12,120 bases of DNA from Myxococcales bacterium (lineage in GTDB: Bacteria; Myxococcota; Polyangia; Polyangiales; Polyangiaceae), in NCBI GenBank assembly GCA_003151595.1, contig PLXW01000112.1:49524-61643 (forward strand). The letters are read 5' to 3'. The position numbers and the translations under genes were made by a program. This document shows positions 1-6,461 of this stretch, one piece after another. The notes under the pieces are model-generated. The model was not told where the DNA came from. It ran no database searches and saw only the letters and a program-made list of their open reading frames with translations. Numbering within the stretch: position 1 is the first letter of the stretch; every line of letters begins with the position of its first letter.

Positions 1-1331
1 ACGAGCCCACGGCGGCCGCGCTGGCGTACGGCCTGGAGAAGAAGGGGAGCGAGCGGATCGCGGTCTACGATCTCGGCGGAGGCACGTTCGATATCTCGAT
101 CCTCGAGATCGCCGAGGGGGTCTTCAGCGTGAAGTCGACCAACGGCGACACGCATCTCGGCGGCGAAGATTTCGATCAGCGCATCGTCGACGCCATCGCC
201 GACAAGTTCCTGGAAGAGAACAAGGTCGAGCTCCGCAAGGATCGAATGGCTCTGCAGCGCTTGAAGGAAGCGGCGGAGAAGGCGAAGCACGAGCTGTCTT
301 CGTCGATCGAGACGGAGATCAACTTGCCGTTCATCGCCACCAGCGGCGGCGGCGAGCCTCTTCACGTGGTTCGCACGCTCACGCGAACGGACCTCGAGCT
401 GCTCACGAGCGATCTCATCGAGCGGACGCTGGCCCCGTGCAAGATGGCGCTCGACGACGCGAAGGTCACCCCGGCCGACATCCACAACGTGGTGCTCGTC
501 GGCGGAATGACGCGCATGCCCGCCGTCATCAAGGCCGTGAAGGACTTCTTCGGCAAGGAGCCGCACAAGGGGGTGAACCCGGACGAAGTCGTCGCGGCCG
601 GCGCGGCGCTTCAAGGCGCGGCGCTCACCGACGACAAGGTCGAGGTGCTCCTCCTCGACGTGACGCCGCTCTCGCTCGGCGTCGAAACGGGCGGTGGAGT
701 GTTCACGCCGCTCATCACGCGCAACACGACGATCCCCACCGAGAAGGGGGAGATCTTCACCACCAGCGTCGACAACCAGACGTTCGTGCCGATTCACGTG
801 CTCCAGGGCGAGCGCAAGATGTCGGCCGACAACCGGAGCCTCGCGCGGTTCGAGCTCACCGGGATTCCGCCGGCGCCGCGCGGCGTGCCGAAGATTCAGG
901 TCACGTTCAAGATCGACGCGAACGGCGTGGTGAGCATCGACGCCAAGGATCTCGGGACAGGCAAGTCGCAGACGATCGAAGTGACGTCGACCAGCGGCCT
1001 GTCGCTGGAGGAGGTCGATCGGCTCGTCGAGGAAGGCGACAAGTTCAAGTTCGCCGACGAGCTTCGCCGCGAGCTGGCCGAGCTCCGCAACCAGGCCGAG
1101 ACACTCCTCTACACGACGGAAGCGGCGCTCGAGGGGTACGCGAACCTGGTCGACGCCGACACGCTCGAGGCGACGAAGGCGCAGACGCAGGAGCTCCGCG
1201 GGCTGCTCGAAGCGCAGGCCGATCTGGGGTCGATCCGCGAGTCGTACCAGAAGCTCGAGGGGCTCACGTTCGCCATCGCCGAGAAGATGTATGGCGGCGA
1301 AGCGTCGGGCGGCGCAGCCCCCGAGGGGTGA
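1..1331 (+). CDS. dnaK: Molecular chaperone DnaK (Hsp70), 5'-truncated by window edge
   Basis: Hsp70 is an ATP-driven cytoplasmic chaperone that works with DnaJ and GrpE. The frame is open from base 3, and the first visible residues are [10 protein letters not shown], matching about residue 171 of E. coli DnaK, so roughly 170 N-terminal residues lie outside. About 442 residues remain. Visible nucleotide-binding-domain motifs are [23 protein letters not shown] and [11 protein letters not shown]. These are followed by the linker region [14 protein letters not shown], the substrate-binding domain ([31 protein letters not shown]) and the helical lid with RNQAETLLY. The protein ends in a short Gly/Ala tail ([12 protein letters not shown]) without the acidic EEVKD-like end typical of many DnaKs. 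The estimated full length of about 610 residues is slightly short. No J-protein or GrpE gene follows. Myxobacteria often carry several Hsp70 paralogues, so this could be a secondary DnaK. Family assignment is certain; paralogue identity is not. Confidence 0.96.
   Translation, partial: EPTAAALAYGLEKKGSERIAVYDLGGGTFDISILEIAEGVFSVKSTNGDTHLGGEDFDQRIVDAIADKFLEENKVELRKDRMALQRLKEAAEKAKHELSSSIETEINLPFIATSGGGEPLHVVRTLTRTDLELLTSDLIERTLAPCKMALDDAKVTPADIHNVVLVGGMTRMPAVIKAVKDFFGKEPHKGVNPDEVVAAGAALQGAALTDDKVEVLLLDVTPLSLGVETGGGVFTPLITRNTTIPTEKGEIFTTSVDNQTFVPIHVLQGERKMSADNRSLARFELTGIPPAPRGVPKIQVTFKIDANGVVSIDAKDLGTGKSQTIEVTSTSGLSLEEVDRLVEEGDKFKFADELRRELAELRNQAETLLYTTEAALEGYANLVDADTLEATKAQTQELRGLLEAQADLGSIRESYQKLEGLTFAIAEKMYGGEASGGAAPEG
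1323..1328 (+). promoter_or_regulatory. Shine-Dalgarno for the small gene after dnaK
   Basis: GAGGGG lies inside the last dnaK codons, 7 nt before a GTG at 1336. It favours that GTG over the more upstream in-frame ATG at 1291, which would overlap dnaK by 41 bp and has no comparable site. Confidence 0.55.
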
Positions 1332-1335
1332 GCGT

Positions 1336-1848
1336 GTGAGGCCGAGCGGTGTCGAACGCGCGTTCTATGCGCTCGCGTTTCGCGCCGAGACCGATCCGCG
1401 TGCGCGCGCAGTCGTCGTGCGCATGGTGAACGTGTTCTTCCGGGCGATGGCGTTCGAGAAGAAGCGCGGCGGACATCGGTTGTTCGACTTCGCACGCGCG
1501 GCCTCGGTTCGCTTCGGCCGATGGCGCGCGCCCGTCTTGAAGGAGAAGCTCGGCCTCGACGTGACGAACATGGCCGACATGGGCCGTTTGCAAGACTGGG
1601 AAGACCGCGTGTTCGCCGTGACCGGCCACTGGACCGAGCGCGGGAAGACGCGCGCGACGAAATGCGAAACGGTGTGCCCCTTCGCGAACGCCGCGAAGGG
1701 CGCGCCGGAGATCTGCACCGACGTGATCCACGCGCTGGAGACGGCGACTTTCCGCGAGCTGAATCCGACGTACCGTCTCGTGCCGCTGGATAGGTTGCTC
1801 TCGAAGGGGGACACGCAGTGCGACTTCAAGCACGAGATCGAGGACTAA
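1336..1848 (+). CDS. Small four-Cys protein, L-2-amino-thiazoline-4-carboxylic acid (ATC) hydrolase-like
   Basis: A 170-residue soluble protein with no signal peptide or membrane segment. The N-terminal half (1-90) is helical and basic. The C-terminal half carries the pattern KCETVCPFA (Cys110, Cys114), ICTD (Cys127), FRELNPTYRL and KGDTQCDF (Cys162). The order CP - C - x-D - LNP - GD-x-C-x-F matches what I recall of the ATC-hydrolase-like family, whose named member opens the thiazoline ring of ATC to give S-carbamoyl-cysteine. Most family members have no tested activity, so only a family-level name is justified. The GTG start is chosen for its GAGGGG site; starting at ATG 1291 would add 15 residues (185 aa). 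The gene begins 4 bp after the dnaK stop, so translational coupling with the chaperone gene is likely. A V4R-like small-molecule-binding protein is an alternative. Confidence 0.6.
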   Translation: MRPSGVERAFYALAFRAETDPRARAVVVRMVNVFFRAMAFEKKRGGHRLFDFARAASVRFGRWRAPVLKEKLGLDVTNMADMGRLQDWEDRVFAVTGHWTERGKTRATKCETVCPFANAAKGAPEICTDVIHALETATFRELNPTYRLVPLDRLLSKGDTQCDFKHEIED

Positions 1849-1850
1849 CT

Positions 1851-1923
1851 TGTCATCCTGAGCGAAGCGAAGGATCTACGCGAGACACGTAGATCCTTCG
1901 TCGCTGCGCTCCTCAGGATGACA
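1851..1923. repeat. 73-bp imperfect palindrome of the TGTCATCCTGAG type
   Basis: The left arm (1851-1880) begins TGTCATCCTGAGCGAAGCGA. The right arm (1888-1923) ends CTCAGGATGACA and reads, on the other strand, TGTCATCCTGAGGAGCGCAG. The arms share the outer 12 bp and the inner GAAGGATCTACG, and differ by a 6-nt length change in the middle; the loop is 7 nt (CGAGACA). The element sits between two convergent genes (stops at 1848 and 1944). From memory, this sequence recurs as an interspersed palindrome in many unrelated genomes and gives the spurious peptide CHPEERSDEGS when translated. It could act as a two-way transcription terminator or transcript-end stabiliser, but no T-run follows on either strand. 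Confidence 0.85.
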
Positions 1924-1943
1924 GCGCGGGGACAATCGACTGA

Positions 1944-3068
1944 TCAATCCAGCGTGTCGTCCCCCGCGACCAGCGCCGAGTCCGGCGGCGGTGCGATCTG
2001 CGACGCGGGCCCGCTCGACGTCGGATCCGGAGAGACGAGCTTGCGAACCAGGTCGGCGCGGTTCGAGACGCCGACCTTCGTGTAGAGGCGGCGCACGTAC
2101 GTGCGCACCGTGTTCTCGCTGAGGCCCGAGATCGCCGCGACGTTCACGCCGCTGTAGCCGGCGACGAGCAGCCGCGCGATCTCGCGCTCGCGCCGCGACA
2201 GCCCTTCGAGCACTGGGCTGTTCGCCTTCTCGGTCGGCTCGACGCGAAGGACCGCGCACCGCGCGCCTCCGAAGACCGGGTCGCCTTCGATCTTCGCGCA
2301 GCCCATCACCGTGCCGTCCGGAAGACGCGGCGGCGTGGGGAGCGCTTCGTTCTTCGCGCGCGCCTGGATCGATTGCTCGGTGGCCTGGATGATTTCTTTC
2401 TCGATCGGGACGACGTCCTGCTCCCAGTCGATCCCGCGCTCGCGATCGATCGCCCACACGACCGCCTGGCGATCGCGATCGACGATGAAGAGTGTCCCTT
2501 TGATCTTCCCGAGCGAGCGGAGCGCCGCCGCTTCGCGCGTGAGCTCGTCGTACGCGATCTGCGCGCGCCCGCCGGCCACGCAGAACGGCGCCAGCTGCTC
2601 CAGCTTCCGCACGTCGTCTTGCGTGAACGCCGGATCGCTCGCGCGCCGCTCGAGCCCTGCGAGGCCGAAGAGGACGCCGCCTTCGTGCAAGAAGAGGAGG
2701 AGCGAGCGGGTCATCTGATCGCCCGCGGCGTGCTCCGCGAAGAACGGGAGGCGCGCGCGTTCGCTCTCCGGGTACAGCTCGTCGGCGAGGTACGCGCGAC
2801 GCTGCGTGGTGGCGACGCTCTTCGGGTCGAAGCCGAACGCCGCGCTGAGGCGCACCCCGTCGGATTTTCGGATCGGCGAAGACTGCGCCTCGACCAGGCG
2901 CGTCGAGTCGCCGTACGCCCGCGCGTCCTGCGTGCCGAAGCACACGAACGCTCCCGGCGCCGGCACCAGCGAGCGCATCGCGTCGATCACGCGCCTGCGG
3001 AAGCTAGCCCTCGAGCCGGGTTGCACGACCTGAAGCTGGGCCGACTCCATAACGCTCTCGTCGCTCAC
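1944..3068 (-). CDS. LuxR-family transcriptional regulator with GAF-like N-terminal region
   Basis: Cytoplasmic DNA-binding regulator, 374 residues from GTG 3068. The C-terminal helix-turn-helix (about 288-345) is clear: LSRREREIARLLVAGYSG, then SENTVRTYVRRLYTKVGVSNR. The N-terminal part (about 20-165) looks like a GAF-type sensor, with LFLHEGGVLFGLAGLERR followed by FTQDDVRKLEQLAPF. A second PAS/GAF-like segment (about 190-280) contains GTLFIVDRDRQAVVWAID. No REC domain or phospho-acceptor Asp pattern is seen, so direct ligand sensing is more likely than two-component control, though the ligand is unknown. The GTG start is preceded by GGAGG. The frame stays open to an ATG at 3155, but that would leave only 32 bp to the divergent gene. 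Its head-to-head position with the isopropylmalate-synthase-like gene suggests it may control that gene. The acidic/Pro-rich tail after the HTH is unassigned. Confidence 0.88.
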   Translation of the reverse strand: MSDESVMESAQLQVVQPGSRASFRRRVIDAMRSLVPAPGAFVCFGTQDARAYGDSTRLVEAQSSPIRKSDGVRLSAAFGFDPKSVATTQRRAYLADELYPESERARLPFFAEHAAGDQMTRSLLLFLHEGGVLFGLAGLERRASDPAFTQDDVRKLEQLAPFCVAGGRAQIAYDELTREAAALRSLGKIKGTLFIVDRDRQAVVWAIDRERGIDWEQDVVPIEKEIIQATEQSIQARAKNEALPTPPRLPDGTVMGCAKIEGDPVFGGARCAVLRVEPTEKANSPVLEGLSRREREIARLLVAGYSGVNVAAISGLSENTVRTYVRRLYTKVGVSNRADLVRKLVSPDPTSSGPASQIAPPPDSALVAGDDTLD

Positions 3069-3072
3069 GAAA

Positions 3073-3077
3073 CCTCC
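3073..3077 (-). promoter_or_regulatory. Shine-Dalgarno deciding the LuxR-type regulator start
   Basis: GGAGG on the minus strand lies 4 nt before GTG 3068. The spacing is on the short side, but no better site precedes the ATG at 3050 or the ATG at 3155. Confidence 0.5.
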
Positions 3078-3080
3078 GTA

Positions 3081-3109
3081 GCCGCGCCGCCTCGCACGGA
3101 TGGCGCGGC
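3081..3109. repeat. 8-bp inverted repeat in the divergent luxR/IPMS-like intergenic region
   Basis: GCCGCGCC (3081-3088) and GGCGCGGC (3102-3109) form perfect arms around 13 nt, directly upstream of the regulator's ribosome-binding site. It could be an operator for autoregulation or a 5'-leader hairpin. In such GC-rich DNA it could also arise by chance. Confidence 0.35.
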
Positions 3110-3175
3110 GCGTTTGGCGCATCATGTCCGAAAAGGGGACCGCTGCCATCCCCATCGGGCCCTCGGCCTGTCGGC

Positions 3176-3181
3176 TATACT
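3176..3181 (+). promoter_or_regulatory. Possible -10 element (TATACT) giving a leaderless transcript
   Basis: TATACT lies 6 nt upstream of ATG 3188, so transcription would begin at or next to the A of the start codon. It stands out in a GC-rich intergenic region. No good -35 box is seen around 3153-3158, and no Shine-Dalgarno precedes ATG 3188, which fits a leaderless mRNA. This is inference from spacing alone. Confidence 0.45.
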
Positions 3182-3187
3182 GATGAC

Positions 3188-4459
3188 ATGTCGAGTTCCT
3201 CGGACGGAATGTCCACCTCCGATCGCGTCGCCGAGCTCATTTTCGACTGGAACGAAGTGAATCGGAAAGGGCGCATCACCCCCAAGAACTGCACTTTTTT
3301 CGACGAGACGCTGCGCGACGGCCTCCAGAACCCGTCGGTCGTCGACCCCGGCATCGGTGACAAGCTCGCCATCCTCCACTTGATGGAGGACCTCGGCATT
3401 CACGAAGCCGACATCGGACTGCCGGGCAGCTCGAAGCGCGCGTTCGAGGACGTCCTGCGCATGTGCCAGGAGGTCGTCTCCTGCAAGATGAAGATCAAGA
3501 TCGCGTGCGCCGGGCGAACCGTCGTCGGCGACATCACGCCGATGATCGAAGTGTCGCAGCGCGCGGGACTGCCGATCGAGGTCTACGCCTTCATCGGGTC
3601 GAGCCCGATCCGGCAGTACGCCGAGACGTGGGACATCGAGATGATCGCGAAGCGGAGCACCGAGGCGATCGACGTCGCGGTGAAGGCCGGGCTTCCCGTC
3701 GCGTACGTCACCGAAGACACCACGCGCTCGCGCCCCGACGTGCTCACCACGCTGTTCCGCGCGGCGATCGATCACGGCGCGACGCGCCTCTGCCTCTCCG
3801 ACACCGTCGGTCACGCCACGCCGGACGGCGTGCGCAACTTGATTCAATTCACCAAGAGCGTCGTCGCCGGCACGGGGGCCGCGAACATCGGCATCGACTG
3901 GCACGGCCACAACGATCGCGGGCTCGCGCTGGAGAACGCGCTGTGGGCCCTCGAGTTCGGCGCCGATCGCGTTCACGGCACGGCGCTCGGGATCGGCGAG
4001 CGGGTTGGGAACGCGCAGATGGAGCTCATCCTCCTCAACATGAAGCTGCTGGGGCAGCTCGAGGATCAGGATCTGAGCAAGCTGCTCGAGTACTGCCAGA
4101 CCGTGGCGCGCGCGGTGAAGTGGGACGTGCCGATCAACTATCCGCTCGTCGGTCGCGACGCGTTTCGCACGGCGACGGGCGTGCACGCTTCCGCGATCAT
4201 CAAGTCGATGGAGAAGGGCGATGCTTGGCTCGCCGATCGGATCTACTCGGGCGTACCCGCGGGGATGTTCGGCCGAAAGCAGGAGATCTGCATCGGCTTC
4301 ATGAGCGGCGCCTCGAACGTGAATTACTGGCTCCACGAGCGCGGGATTCCGCAGAGCGACGCGCTGGTCGCCGAGATCTTGAAGGCGGCGAAGGCGCAGG
4401 ATCACATCCTCAGCGAAGAGGAAGTGATGGCCGTGGTCACGCGCGTCCGCGCGGGGTGA
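3188..4459 (+). CDS. 2-isopropylmalate synthase-like (HMGL/DRE-TIM) aldol enzyme without LeuA regulatory domain
   Basis: A 423-residue enzyme of the DRE-TIM metallolyase superfamily, which condenses acetyl-CoA with a 2-oxo acid, here most like 2-isopropylmalate synthase of leucine synthesis. The signature FFDETLRDGLQ (37-47) supplies the catalytic Arg43 and metal ligand Asp44. WHGHND (238-243) gives the metal-binding His pair, GIGERVGN (268-275) is the conserved loop, and GVHASAIIK (331-339) carries the active-site His of the lid domain. The C-terminus follows the LeuA lid pattern (GRKQEICIGFMSGASNV) but stops there. The roughly 130-residue allosteric domain of standard LeuA (usually over 500 aa) is absent, so leucine inhibition is not expected. 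Citramalate or homocitrate synthase activity cannot be excluded. ATG 3188 has no Shine-Dalgarno; ATG 3209 (residue 8, preceded by GGACGGA) is an alternative start. Divergent from the LuxR-type gene; its stop is 10 bp from the convergent envC-like stop. Confidence 0.9.
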   Translation: MSSSSDGMSTSDRVAELIFDWNEVNRKGRITPKNCTFFDETLRDGLQNPSVVDPGIGDKLAILHLMEDLGIHEADIGLPGSSKRAFEDVLRMCQEVVSCKMKIKIACAGRTVVGDITPMIEVSQRAGLPIEVYAFIGSSPIRQYAETWDIEMIAKRSTEAIDVAVKAGLPVAYVTEDTTRSRPDVLTTLFRAAIDHGATRLCLSDTVGHATPDGVRNLIQFTKSVVAGTGAANIGIDWHGHNDRGLALENALWALEFGADRVHGTALGIGERVGNAQMELILLNMKLLGQLEDQDLSKLLEYCQTVARAVKWDVPINYPLVGRDAFRTATGVHASAIIKSMEKGDAWLADRIYSGVPAGMFGRKQEICIGFMSGASNVNYWLHERGIPQSDALVAEILKAAKAQDHILSEEEVMAVVTRVRAG

Positions 4460-4469
4460 CGCGCGCGAG

Positions 4470-5510
4470 CTACGGCAGACCGATCCACGGGCCCGGAGCA
4501 ATCGTCTCGGTGCCGTGGCGGATCTCGAAGTAAAGGAGCGCGCCTTGCCCGTCGTCGCCGATGGTGCCGAGGCGCTCGCCCGGCGTGATCTCGTCGCCCA
4601 CGCGGACGTCGACCGAGCCTAGGTTGCCGCTCACCGAGTAGTAGTGCGCGCCGTGATCGACGATCACGATCTTGCCGTAAGGCCCGTACCTGTCGGCGAA
4701 GGCGACGCGTCCGGCGTACACCGCGCGAACCACGCTGCCGAACGGCGCGCGGATCTCGAGGCCGGGCCCTTCGGTCCCTTCGCGATGCGCGGCGCGTGCC
4801 TCGGCGCGGCCGGCGACGGGGAAGAGCAAGCGACCGCGCGACGCGGCGAAGCCTGCCGGCGCGGCGTAGTCGTCGGACGCTCCGCCGCCGCCGTAGACGG
4901 CGACGTAGTCGGTGGCGCCGGTGGAGGTCTCGAAGGCGCGGTCGAACGCCTGCTGGCGGCGCGACTCGTCTTCCATGGCGACGCGCTCGGCGTCGAGGAC
5001 GCTGCGCTGCGCGCCGAGGGCGACGTGATCGCGGGCCACGCGCTCCAGCGATCGCGAGAGATCGACCGCGTGCGATCGAAGCTGCTTCTCCGCTTCGAGA
5101 TCGGACGCGACGCCGTGGCGCATGCGCTCGACCTTCATGGCGTGGTTCACGAGAGCGTCGAACCCGCCGCCCACGGGGAGCATGCCGGCGCGCGTCGCTC
5201 GGTAGAACGCGCGGCCGCGCGAGATCACGCGCGCGTGCACCTCGGCGATGCGCGCGCCCATCGCTTCGAGCTCGCGCTTGGCGTTGGCCTCCTCGGCGTC
5301 GAGATCGGCGATCTTGCGATCGAGCGCGGCGAGCGCGAGCGCCGTGGTCGACCCATGCGACGCGGCGGCGGCGGGGGGAGCGTGAGCGTCCCGGGGCGCA
5401 TCGGCGCGCGCACTGTCGCTCGGCGCGGCGAACGCGAGGGCGAGAGCGAGGATGACTCCCCCTCTCCCTCTAAGGGAGAGGGGGCCGGGGGGTGAGGGGA
5501 CGCGAGTCAC
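4470..5510 (-). CDS. envC: EnvC-like murein hydrolase activator (coiled coil + degenerate LytM/M23 domain)
   Basis: A 346-residue exported protein expected to be recruited by FtsX and to activate periplasmic peptidoglycan amidases at division. The start is a GTG overlapping the ftsX stop (GTGA), the only start that keeps the signal peptide. The hydrophobic stretch VILALALAFAA (19-29) precedes a likely cleavage after ARA (34-36). Residues 57-195 are a charged coiled-coil region with the turn RATRAGMLPVGG. The LytM domain (226-344) contains LLFPVAG, YGKIVIVDHG, LLYFEIR and GPWIG, very like the end of E. coli EnvC (LYFEIR...PWLG). Zinc ligands are replaced: the HxGxD pattern reads GPGLE (248-252), the HxH of HLHFE reads LLYFE, and the YAH site reads SGN. 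It is therefore probably an activator, not an enzyme. A palindromic repeat at 5458-5484 is translated as part of the signal-peptide n-region. Its convergent neighbour ends 10 bp away. Confidence 0.9.
   Translation of the reverse strand: MTRVPSPPGPLSLRGRGGVILALALAFAAPSDSARADAPRDAHAPPAAAASHGSTTALALAALDRKIADLDAEEANAKRELEAMGARIAEVHARVISRGRAFYRATRAGMLPVGGGFDALVNHAMKVERMRHGVASDLEAEKQLRSHAVDLSRSLERVARDHVALGAQRSVLDAERVAMEDESRRQQAFDRAFETSTGATDYVAVYGGGGASDDYAAPAGFAASRGRLLFPVAGRAEARAAHREGTEGPGLEIRAPFGSVVRAVYAGRVAFADRYGPYGKIVIVDHGAHYYSVSGNLGSVDVRVGDEITPGERLGTIGDDGQGALLYFEIRHGTETIAPGPWIGLP
5458..5484. repeat. 27-bp perfect palindrome inside the envC-like signal-peptide coding region
   Basis: CCCCCTCTCCCT (5458-5469) and AGGGAGAGGGGG (5473-5484) are perfect 12-bp arms around a 3-nt loop (CTA). 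The flank CCGGGGGGTGAGGGG continues the composition. It resembles the short palindromes scattered between genes in many GC-rich genomes, which translate as SPPGPLSLRGRG-type peptides. Here it lies just after the ftsX stop and is in frame in the next gene. Confidence 0.85.
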
Positions 5511-6397
5511 ACCGCCACCAGCTTGCGAAGGCCCAGCGCCGCGGCCGTCATCCCCAGCACCGCGCCCACGCCCACCATCCCCAGCGCCACCGGCCACGGA
5601 AGGAACGTCGGGTCGACGCCGACGAGCGACGCCAGCTCGCCGTCGAGCCGCCCGCGCACGACCAGGAACAGCGCGCCCAGGAGCGTCAACGCGCAGAACG
5701 CGCCGAGCGCCCCTTGCGCGCTCCCTTCGATCAGGAACGGACCCTTCACGAAGCCATCGGTCGCGCCCACGAGGCGGAGCACTTCCACTTCGGTCTTCCG
5801 GCGCTGAAGCGCGAGGCGCATCGTCGAGCCGATCACGGCCAGCACCGACGCGAACACGACGAGCGCCAGGAGCGCCGCCGCCGCCACGCCGCCGCGCACG
5901 AGCCGCGCGAGGCGCTCGGTCCACGACTGGTACGTCTCGACGTCATCGACCGCCGGGAGGAGCCGGATCTTCGCGACCATCTCTTCGAGATCCGCCGCCG
6001 GCATGTCGGGCTTCACGTCGATCTCGAGCGACGCCGGAAAGGCCTCGACCGGGAGCGCCGCGAGGTCGGCCGCTTTCGCGATCTCTTCCTGCCCGAACTC
6101 GGTGCGCGCTTGCCCGCTCGACACGTAGCGGACCTGCGAGACGCCGGGGACGGCCGCGAGCGCGACCTTGAAGGCATCGATGTCGGTCTGCGACGCGTTC
6201 TCCTTCAGGTAGATCGACGCGCGCCCGGCGTGCGACCAGCGCTCTTCGACCGCGCGCAGGTTCGTAAGCACGAGCAGCGCCGCGCCGAGGCACACGAACG
6301 CGACGGCGAGCGAGAAGACGCTGAGCGCGTGAAGCCGCCACTCGCGCAACATCCCGCGCCGAGCTCTGCGCGTCGTGCCGATCGATCCTTCGAACAT
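5507..6397 (-). CDS. ftsX: Cell division ABC transporter membrane subunit FtsX
   Basis: A 296-residue inner-membrane partner of FtsE in the divisome, which transmits ATP-driven motion to a periplasmic amidase activator. The topology is typical of FtsX: a basic cytoplasmic N-terminus (RRARRG), TM1 about 26-47, and a periplasmic domain about 48-167 (ASIYLKENASQTDIDA, then VSQVRYVSSGQARTEF and PASLEIDVKP). Three further TM segments follow at about 168-193, 226-248 and 267-291. Between TM2 and TM3 lies the family motif RRKTEVEVLRLVGATDGFVKGPFLIEG, the cytoplasmic coupling segment that contacts the ATPase. The length is normal for the family. ATG 6397 is set by an AGGAGG 5 nt upstream. It lies 64 bp downstream of ftsE and overlaps the envC-like start by GTGA, so the three are probably co-transcribed and the last two translationally coupled. 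Confidence 0.95.
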   Translation of the reverse strand: MFEGSIGTTRRARRGMLREWRLHALSVFSLAVAFVCLGAALLVLTNLRAVEERWSHAGRASIYLKENASQTDIDAFKVALAAVPGVSQVRYVSSGQARTEFGQEEIAKAADLAALPVEAFPASLEIDVKPDMPAADLEEMVAKIRLLPAVDDVETYQSWTERLARLVRGGVAAAALLALVVFASVLAVIGSTMRLALQRRKTEVEVLRLVGATDGFVKGPFLIEGSAQGALGAFCALTLLGALFLVVRGRLDGELASLVGVDPTFLPWPVALGMVGVGAVLGMTAAALGLRKLVAV

Positions 6398-6402
6398 CGC
6401 AA

Positions 6403-6408
6403 CCTCCT
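6403..6408 (-). promoter_or_regulatory. Strong Shine-Dalgarno for ftsX
   Basis: AGGAGG on the minus strand, 5 nt before ATG 6397. It is the best ribosome-binding site in the window. The 64-bp ftsE-ftsX gap otherwise shows no clear promoter or hairpin. Confidence 0.75.
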
Positions 6409-6461
6409 GAAACCGAATCGCAGCGCGAGCCTTGTCGCTTAGCCGCCTGGTCGCCGAAAAA

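Noticed and set aside
1924..1943. Intrinsic terminator after the 73-bp palindrome
   Set aside because: No U-rich tract follows the hairpin on either strand; termination remains possible but is not shown.
1876..2943. Minus-strand frame ending in the CHPEERSDEGS-type peptide
   Set aside because: Spurious translation of the palindromic repeat and a shadow frame of the LuxR-type gene.
2373..3260. 295-codon plus-strand open frame over the LuxR-type regulator
   Set aside because: Antisense shadow; it would also overlap the start of the divergent enzyme in another frame.
3295..3300. Run of six T in the isopropylmalate-synthase-like gene, considered as a slippage or frameshift site
   Set aside because: It encodes the conserved TFFDETLRDG motif and the frame continues intact, so nothing suggests programmed slippage.
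3122..4501. 459-codon minus-strand open frame across the isopropylmalate-synthase-like gene
   Set aside because: It lies opposite an enzyme with intact catalytic motifs, and its translation is a low-complexity Arg/Asp/Ala-rich product typical of antisense frames in GC-rich DNA.
5511..5924. Upstream extension of the envC-like frame through ftsX
   Set aside because: Low-complexity Arg/Gly shadow of ftsX; it would place the signal peptide in the interior. The GTGA overlap start is better.
5492..6442. 316-codon plus-strand open frame over ftsX
   Set aside because: Arg/Glu/His-rich shadow of the clear ftsX frame, with no domain and no ribosome-binding site.
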